A stretch of 29,973 bases of DNA, from assembly GCA_902470835.1 (NCBI GenBank), contig CABRHR010000012.1:1-29973 (forward strand). Reading direction: 5' to 3'. This DNA is from an uncultured Collinsella sp. Lineage in GTDB: Bacteria > Actinomycetota > Coriobacteriia > Coriobacteriales > Coriobacteriaceae. Position numbers and translations under genes: made by a program. Below the pieces are notes generated by a model. That model saw only the letters and a list, made by a program, of their open reading frames with translations, had not been told where the DNA came from and ran no database searches. This document shows, one piece after another, positions 25,161 to 29,973 of this stretch. The stretch's first letter is position 1, and the number at the start of each line of letters is the position of its first letter.

Positions 25161-26081
25161 GTGGCAACTCAGAAATTCACCGGCGTTATCCCTCCCGTCG
25201 TTGTTCCCGATACCGAAGACCACCAGCTCGACGTTGCCTCCTTTGAGCGCAGCATCAACCGCATGATCGATGCCGGCGTCGATGGCCTGTTCTTCCTGGG
25301 CTCCTCGGGCGAGGTCGTCTTCTCCACCGACGAGCGTCGTCGTCAGATCATCGCCGAGGCCGTGCGCATCGTCGATCACCGCGTGCCTGTTCTGGTCGGC
25401 ATCATCGACACCGAGACCGAGCGCATGATCGAGCACGGCAAGGTCGCCCAGGAGCTGGGCGCCGATGCCCTCGTCGCCACCTGCCCGTTCTATGCCCTGC
25501 AGGGCATGACCGAGGTCGAGGAGCACTTCCGCATCCTGCACGAGGAACTCGACCTGCCCATCTTCGCCTATGACATTCCCGTCTGCGTTCACACCAAGCT
25601 CCCCTGGAAGCTCCTTGCCAAGCTCGGCGCCGAGGGCGTCCTTGCTGGCGTCAAGGATTCCTCGGGTGATGACATCTCGTTCCGTTACCTCGTTCAGGAG
25701 AACGAGAAGAACGGCCATCCGATGAGCATCCTCACCGGTCACGAGGTTGTTGTCGACGGCGCTTACCTCGGTGGCGCCGACGGTTCCGTCCCGGGTCTCG
25801 CCAACGTTGAGCCCGAGGGCTACGTGCGTCAGTGGAAGGCCGCTCAGGCTGGTGACTGGGCTACCGTCAAGGCCGAGCAGGATCGCCTCAATGAGATTTC
25901 GCACATCTGGGATGTCACCTCGGGCGTCCAGGGCTATGCCGGTGGCGTCGGCGCCTTCAAGACCGCTATGAACCTTATGGGCATCTTCGACAGCCCGACC
26001 ATGCCGCGCCCAGTGAAGGCCATGACCGGCGAGAACGTTGAGGCGATTAAGAAGGTCCTTCAGGACAACGGTCTCCTGTAA
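25161..26081 (+). CDS. nanA: N-acetylneuraminate lyase-like aldolase (DapA/NanA family)
   Basis: A 306-residue TIM-barrel class I aldolase. NanA splits sialic acid to N-acetylmannosamine and pyruvate. The pyruvate site GSSGE (47-51), Tyr Y137 (AYDIP) and Schiff-base Lys K165 (GVKDSSGD) are present; Y137 and K165 carry the same numbers as in E. coli NanA. Where E. coli has Asp191-Glu192, which contact the sugar tail, this protein has Glu-Val (E195-V196), so its substrate may differ. The operon context with NanE and a ROK kinase favours a sialic acid lyase; another 2-keto sugar-acid aldolase is possible. Start is GTG 25161, with AAGGAG (25149-25154) 6 bases ahead. The 68-base gap before it has no clear hairpin. 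Confidence 0.8.
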   Translation: MATQKFTGVIPPVVVPDTEDHQLDVASFERSINRMIDAGVDGLFFLGSSGEVVFSTDERRRQIIAEAVRIVDHRVPVLVGIIDTETERMIEHGKVAQELGADALVATCPFYALQGMTEVEEHFRILHEELDLPIFAYDIPVCVHTKLPWKLLAKLGAEGVLAGVKDSSGDDISFRYLVQENEKNGHPMSILTGHEVVVDGAYLGGADGSVPGLANVEPEGYVRQWKAAQAGDWATVKAEQDRLNEISHIWDVTSGVQGYAGGVGAFKTAMNLMGIFDSPTMPRPVKAMTGENVEAIKKVLQDNGLL

Positions 26082-26187
26082 AGCTTCCCCAGGCACCCGA
26101 TCTTGGGGCTCAAGTGGTCGGGCGTGACCCATTAGGTCAACGCCCGACCACTTTCACCCCAACCTCGGGCACCTGGGAAACCTTTAC
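26078..26187 (+). other. 110-nt long imperfect hairpin spanning the nanA stop codon
   Basis: An inverted repeat of about 43 bp with short internal loops. From the tip outward: loop CATTA (26130-26134); 4 bp; a bulged A (26139); 14 bp (26112-26125 with 26140-26153); a 3/3 loop; 6 bp (26103-26108 with 26157-26162); a 2/2 loop; 5 bp (26096-26100 with 26165-26169); a 2/2 CA/CA loop; 6 bp; one bulged C; 2 bp; a 1/2 loop; and 6 bp GTAAAG/CTTTAC (26078-26083 with 26182-26187). The base includes the TAA stop. No T run follows. It could be an mRNA stabiliser, an RNase III target or a small repeat element. Confidence 0.75.
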
Positions 26188-26252
26188 TAAGTTGCGGCGA
26201 TAACACCGCCTTCATTTCCTGTAGTTGTTTTTTATCTCCTAAGGAGAGCGAC

Positions 26253-27218
26253 ATGGAGAACAAGTACGTCTGCTCTGTCGATATCGGCGGAACTAAGATC
26301 GCGACTGCCATCATGGAGTACCCGGCTGACGGTAGTGTGCCCCATCCCGTTTTTGAGGCCGAGGTTCCTACCGAGGCCCAGGAGGGCGGCGAGGCCGTCT
26401 TCCAGCGTATCGAGGCGTCCATCAAGGCTGCTCTCGAGGCGAATCCCGATGTCGAGGTCCTCGGTGTCGGTATCGGTGCCGCCGGTGTCGTCGACCCCAA
26501 GACGGGCGCCATCGCGTATGCCAACGAGATCATGCCCGGCTGGTCCGGCGTTCAGTTGGGGCCGCGTCTGCGCGAGGACCTCGGTCTCCCCGTTGCCGTT
26601 GTGGGCGACGTGCAGGCTCATGCTCTGGGCGAGGCCCACTGGGGTGTCGGCAAGGGCAAGTTCTCCGTCTTGTGCCTGGGCATCGGCACGGGCATCGGCG
26701 GCGCATATGTCGAGAACGGCCGCGTGATGCAGGGCTTCCATGGTGCTGCCGGCCATATGGGCCACATCGAGTGCTCGGCTGCCGCCGGCATTCCCTGTGC
26801 CTGCGGGCGTTCCGGCCATCTTGAATCGGTTGCTTCGGGCACTTCCATTGGTCGAATGTACGATGAGCGCTTTGGTCGCGTCGACCCCAGCCGTCCTTCG
26901 GTTGGTCGCGATGTGAACGACCTGTGCCGTGCGGGCGACGCAAAGGCGACCGAGGTCATCCATGACGCCGGCTTTGCGCTGGGTGCCAGCTTGGGCTCGC
27001 TCGCTAACATCTTGGACCCTGAGGTCATCGTGCTTTCGGGCGGCGTGATTCACCAGGGTCCCGATTGGCGTTCGCAGACGTGGAAGGATTCGGTGCACGA
27101 GGGCTATGCCAGCCAGGCGCTCGATCCGCTTCAGGACACGCCGATCCTCATCGGTTCTCTGGAGGGCGATGCTCCGCTCATCGGTGCCGCTGAGCATCTT
27201 CTTGCCTCGTTGAAGTAA
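26253..27218 (+). CDS. nanK: ROK-family sugar kinase, probable N-acetylmannosamine kinase
   Basis: A 321-residue ROK kinase without the N-terminal helix-turn-helix of ROK repressors, so an enzyme. The ATP motif DIGGTK (10-15), the catalytic Asp D119 (in VGDVQAHALGE) and the phosphate loop GIGTGIGG are present. The sugar-contact motif normally G-E-x-G-H reads GHMGH (167-171), and the zinc motif CxCGxxGC reads CACGRSGH, so Glu and the last Cys are His. Position between nanA and nanE supports phosphorylation of ManNAc; glucose or another amino sugar cannot be excluded. Start ATG 26253 has TAAGGAG about 6 bases ahead. Confidence 0.8.
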   Translation: MENKYVCSVDIGGTKIATAIMEYPADGSVPHPVFEAEVPTEAQEGGEAVFQRIEASIKAALEANPDVEVLGVGIGAAGVVDPKTGAIAYANEIMPGWSGVQLGPRLREDLGLPVAVVGDVQAHALGEAHWGVGKGKFSVLCLGIGTGIGGAYVENGRVMQGFHGAAGHMGHIECSAAAGIPCACGRSGHLESVASGTSIGRMYDERFGRVDPSRPSVGRDVNDLCRAGDAKATEVIHDAGFALGASLGSLANILDPEVIVLSGGVIHQGPDWRSQTWKDSVHEGYASQALDPLQDTPILIGSLEGDAPLIGAAEHLLASLK

Positions 27219-27234
27219 ACGTATCTTCTGTAGG

Positions 27235-27265
27235 AGCCTCCCGAGACAACACGCCTCGGGAGGCT
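27235..27265 (+). other. intercistronic hairpin between nanK and nanE
   Basis: A perfect 11-bp GC-rich stem (27235-27245 with 27255-27265) with a 9-base loop. It is followed by GTTCTGAG, not a T run, and nanE begins 23 bases later. It may work as a leaky terminator or 3' protector for the kinase message. Confidence 0.6.
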
Positions 27266-27288
27266 GTTCTGAGAAAGGTTACAGCCTT

Positions 27289-27975
27289 ATGACCGTCGAT
27301 CCTTTGATTCAATCCCTGAAGGGCAAGCTCGTCGTGAGCGTTCAGGCGTATATGGGCGAGCCGCTTCGTACGCCCGAGACCATGGCTCAAATGTCTCGTG
27401 CTTGCGAGCTCGGCGGCGCCGCCGCCATTCGCTGCCAGGGCCTTGCCGACATTGCCGCCATTAAGGGTCGCTGTGAGGTTCCCGTCATCGGCCTGTGGAA
27501 GGATGGGCACGAGGGCGTTTACATCACGCCGACGCTGCGTCACGCTCGCGCCTGCGTTGCTGCGGGTGCCGATATCGTGGCGATCGACGCCACTGATCGT
27601 CCGCGCCCCGATGGCAAGACGGTCGAGGATACCTTCCGCCCGCTGCATGAGGAGGGTGTGCTCCTGATGGCGGATTGTGCCACCATCGAGGACATTCGCC
27701 GTGCTGTTGATATGGGCTTTGACCTGGTATCCACCACGCTTTCTCACGGCGTCGCCGCTATCGATTGCACCATGGCCGACGGCCCCGATCTGCCGCTCCT
27801 GCGCCAGGCGACTGAGGAATTCCCCGGCCTTCCCATCATTTGCGAGGGCCGCGTGCATACGCCCGAGGAGGCTCGCGCCGCGATCGATGCTGGCGCCTGG
27901 GCCGTTGTCGTCGGCACCGCCATCACGCACCCCACGAGTATTACGAGTTGGTTCAAGGCTGCGCTTGAGGCGTAA
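27289..27975 (+). CDS. nanE: N-acetylmannosamine-6-phosphate 2-epimerase
   Basis: A 228-residue TIM-barrel enzyme that converts ManNAc-6-phosphate to GlcNAc-6-phosphate, which NagA then uses. The family pattern is clear: LKGKLVVSVQA at 10-20, GAAAIRCQG with R48, the catalytic Lys K71 in GLWKDGHEGVYITPT, IDATDRPRP, and the general-base Glu E186 in ICEGRVHTPEEA. Length is normal. Start ATG 27289 has AAAGG 10 bases ahead, a slightly long spacing. It closes the nan-type operon and is followed by a strong terminator. NanE is the most specific marker that this cluster handles ManNAc. Confidence 0.93.
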   Translation: MTVDPLIQSLKGKLVVSVQAYMGEPLRTPETMAQMSRACELGGAAAIRCQGLADIAAIKGRCEVPVIGLWKDGHEGVYITPTLRHARACVAAGADIVAIDATDRPRPDGKTVEDTFRPLHEEGVLLMADCATIEDIRRAVDMGFDLVSTTLSHGVAAIDCTMADGPDLPLLRQATEEFPGLPIICEGRVHTPEEARAAIDAGAWAVVVGTAITHPTSITSWFKAALEA

Positions 27976-28002
27976 GACAGGCCTCGTATCCGCTCGGGGC
28001 GG

Positions 28003-28063
28003 TATACTCAATATAGGCAATTGACCGCGCGGGATCCGGGTTGCTGGGTCCCGCGCTTGTTTT
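28003..28063 (+). terminator. terminator after nanE, with a -10-like box just ahead
   Basis: An 11-bp stem (28027-28037 with 28046-28056, one G-U pair) with an 8-base loop is followed by TTGTTTT (28057-28063), a good intrinsic terminator for the nan-type operon. TATACT at 28003-28008 is -10-like with no good -35. If used for rapZ, the hairpin would lie in the rapZ leader and could attenuate it. Confidence 0.75.
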
Positions 28064-28076
28064 CGGGAGGCAGCAC

Positions 28077-28997
28077 ATGCAAAAGGGAGATGCCATGGAT
28101 GCGGCGGAGCGCTCGGAGCGCATCCCCGATATCGTCATCATCACCGGAATGTCCGGATCGGGCCGCACACAGGCCATGCACGTGTTCGAGGACATGGGCT
28201 ATTTTTGCATTGATAACCTGCCTCCGCGTCTCATCGCCCAGCTTGCCGAGCTCGTCGGCATCAATACGGGCGTGGGCAGGCATCTCGCCGTCACCTGTGA
28301 CCTGCGCAGCCAGGGCTTGTTCGATGAGCTGCTCGATGCCGTTGCCGCACTCGAGGAGCGCGAGATGAGCTGCGACATCGTGTTTCTCGAGGCCTCTGAC
28401 GAGGTGCTGATCCGTCGTTATAGCGAAAACCGCCGCCGCCATCCCATTGCCAAGCCGGGGGAGACTACGGCCGATGCGATTCAGCGCGAGCGCCTGCAGC
28501 TGCAGGGTGTGCGCGATCGAGCCGATATGATCATCGACACGAGCCGCCTGCGTACCTCTGCCCTGCGCAACAAATTGCGCATGGCGTTCTCCGAGTTGTC
28601 CGACCAGCAGCTCATGGACGTTCACGTGTTCTCGTTTGGCTTTAAGCACGGTATGCCCGTTGAGGCGGACATTATGATCGACGTTCGCTTCCTGCCCAAT
28701 CCGTTCTACGATCCCGAGATGCGCACCATGACCGGTCTCGATAAGAAGGTCTCCGACTTTGTTCTGGACCATCCCAAGACCCAGGAGTTCTGGAAAGCTT
28801 GGACGCAGCTGCTCGATACGGTCATGCCCGGCTATATCGCGGAGGGCAAGCCACAGCTTTCTATTGCCATCGGCTGCACGGGCGGTCAACACCGTAGCGT
28901 TGCTATTGCCGAGGCCACGGCCCGTTACCTGGAAGGTGCTCAGTACCACGTGAGCATCTCCCACCGCGACCTGTCGCGCGCCAACACGAAGGCATAG
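28077..28997 (+). CDS. rapZ: RNase adapter / nucleotide-binding protein RapZ (YvcJ)
   Basis: A 306-residue RapZ/YvcJ family protein. In E. coli RapZ guides RNase E to a small RNA controlling GlmS, and in B. subtilis YvcJ binds and hydrolyses nucleotides. The P-loop reads GMSGSGRT with Arg in place of the usual Lys, as is common in actinobacterial members. The FEDMGYFCIDNLPPRL motif and the C-terminal GCTGGQHRSVAIAE are signatures. Two in-frame starts each have a good ribosome site: ATG 28077 (GGGAGG, 6 bases ahead) and ATG 28095 (AAGGGAG, 5 bases ahead; 300 residues). I use the first. whiA follows after 6 bases, so the two form an operon. The usual yvcK between them is absent. Confidence 0.93.
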   Translation: MQKGDAMDAAERSERIPDIVIITGMSGSGRTQAMHVFEDMGYFCIDNLPPRLIAQLAELVGINTGVGRHLAVTCDLRSQGLFDELLDAVAALEEREMSCDIVFLEASDEVLIRRYSENRRRHPIAKPGETTADAIQRERLQLQGVRDRADMIIDTSRLRTSALRNKLRMAFSELSDQQLMDVHVFSFGFKHGMPVEADIMIDVRFLPNPFYDPEMRTMTGLDKKVSDFVLDHPKTQEFWKAWTQLLDTVMPGYIAEGKPQLSIAIGCTGGQHRSVAIAEATARYLEGAQYHVSISHRDLSRANTKA

Positions 28998-29003
28998 GCC
29001 TGC

Positions 29004-29927
29004 ATGTCGTTTACCGCCGAGGTGCGCGACGAGCTTGCGCGCTGCGAACCCGAATGTGAATACTGCGACTTGTCGACGCTTGCCGCCCTCACGCGCGTGA
29101 GCGGTACGCTCTCGCTTACCGGCTCTGGGCGGTATCGTTTGACGGTTGCGACTGAGACGGGAGCCGTCGCGCGCACGATGATCACTCTGACTCATCGCAT
29201 CCTTAAGCTCAAAACAGAGTTCACCGTCCGCAAATCTGTATTGCATAAGGTTCGAAACTACCTCATCACCTTGCCCGATCAGCCCGACCTGGATAAGGCT
29301 CTGGTGCTGCTGGGTATCCTCGACCGTAGGGGAGGACTTGTCGCCGGTGTTCCCCGGCACATCGTTGCCCGTCCCTGCTGCAGGCTTGCCTACATCCGCG
29401 GCGCGCTCATCGCCGGCGGTTTCGTGGCCGATCCCCGCGGTGACTTTCATTTGGAGATCGCGGTTCAGGGCGAGCAGTATGCCCGGGGACTTTGCGATCT
29501 ATTGGAGCAGATTGGGGTCCATGCGCGCGTTAACGCGCGGCGCGGATCCTTTGCTGTCTACATTAAGAGCGCCGAGGAGATCGAGCAGCTCCTAAAGCTG
29601 GTCGGCGCCAAGCGCAGCGTTGCCGAGATCGAGGAAGCGCGCGCGGTCAAATTGGTTAAGAACGACGTAAACCGTCGCGTGAATGCCGAACTGGCCAATC
29701 AGACCAGAAGCGCGGGTGCCGCCCAGCATCAGCTTGCGTTGATCGATGAGCTCGAACAGCGGGGCTTGCGCGACACGCTTCCGGACGCCTTGGCGGTCTT
29801 TTGCGACCTGCGCGAGCGCTATCCCGATCTGTCACTGCGCGATCTGGGGGAGATGGCTGACCCTCCCTTGTCGAAGTCGGCCCTCTACCATCGAGTTTTG
29901 AGACTTGAAAAGCTCATTGAAGCAAAC
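29004..29927 (+). CDS. whiA: WhiA sporulation/cell-division regulator homologue (3' end cut off)
   Basis: WhiA is a DNA-binding protein with a degenerate homing-endonuclease-like N-terminal domain and a C-terminal helix-turn-helix. It controls sporulation septation in Streptomyces and affects division in B. subtilis. The start MSFTAEVRDELAR is standard. The C-terminal DLSLRDLGEMADPPLSKSALYHR is the HTH with the family's SKS-x-xxHR motif. Native sequence covers 308 codons, to Asn at 29925-29927. The apparent ending LSLIHI and its stop come from the adapter, not the gene. Only a few residues are likely missing. Start ATG 29004 has a weak site and is 6 bases after rapZ. Confidence 0.92.
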
Positions 29928-29973
29928 CTGTCTCTTATACACATCTGACGCTGCCGACGAAGAGGATAGTGTA
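29928..29973. other. Nextera adapter with i5 index (sequencing artefact)
   Basis: CTGTCTCTTATACACATCT (29928-29946) is the reverse complement of the Tn5 mosaic end. GACGCTGCCGACGA (29947-29960) completes the reverse complement of the Nextera read-1 adapter. AGAGGATA (29961-29968) is the reverse complement of TATCCTCT, which I recall as index S503/N503. GTGTA (29969-29973) is the beginning of the P5 side. These bases are not genomic and should be trimmed. Confidence 0.97.

Noticed and set aside
1..29973. CRISPR arrays, tRNA or rRNA genes, insertion sequences, prophage or toxin-antitoxin genes
   Set aside because: No regularly spaced repeats, tRNA-like cloverleaf, transposase, integrase or phage genes were seen on reading through both strands.

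Overview
The window is a 29,973-base contig piece from a high-GC, Gram-positive bacterium. Gene order and protein style (Actinobacteria-like coaE-uvrB, uvrC-rapZ-whiA, an Arg-type RapZ P-loop, an LtaS-like enzyme) point to a human-gut Coriobacteriia, most likely Collinsella or a close relative. That assignment is inference from gene content and codon style; no 16S or other taxonomic marker is present. The last 46 bases are not genomic: they are a Nextera sequencing adapter with its index.

Layout. (1) 1-3770, plus strand: a terminator of an upstream gene, then coaE, a lytic transglycosylase and uvrB, closed by a strong terminator. (2) 3790-9912, minus strand: a COG2509 flavoprotein, a HI0933/BaiN-type flavoprotein and an Mrp/ApbC-type P-loop ATPase, with a membrane LtaS-like phosphoglycerol transferase upstream of them. 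(3) 10,031-17,251, plus strand: uvrA behind a LexA-box-like site, then a tight YbaK deacylase-murJ-uvrC operon. All three excision-repair genes uvrA, uvrB and uvrC lie within 16 kb. (4) 17,252-28,063, plus strand: a sialic-acid-type catabolic cluster. It has a long structured 5' leader, a Tat-type lipoprotein binding protein, a peptide-family ABC transporter (one permease, one permease-ATPase fusion, one ATPase), two tandem AXE1-type esterase paralogues, a NanA-like aldolase, a ROK kinase and NanE epimerase. (5) 28,077 to the end: rapZ followed directly by whiA, which is cut off by the adapter.

How the genes work together. The nan-type cluster would import an acylated sugar acid, remove O-acetyl groups, split it to an N-acetylhexosamine and pyruvate, phosphorylate the sugar and epimerise it to GlcNAc-6-phosphate. 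Later steps (nagA, nagB) and any sialidase are outside the window. The cluster sits between uvrC and rapZ, genes that are usually close neighbours in Actinobacteria, which suggests insertion there.

Most notable points: a three-way-junction leader RNA candidate before the binding-protein gene; a second esterase paralogue that has lost its nucleophile Ser (Gly instead) and about 40 residues of cap while keeping Asp and His; a 110-nt, roughly 43-bp imperfect hairpin spanning the nanA stop codon; and GC-rich hairpins in four of the five gaps inside the nan region and again after nanE.
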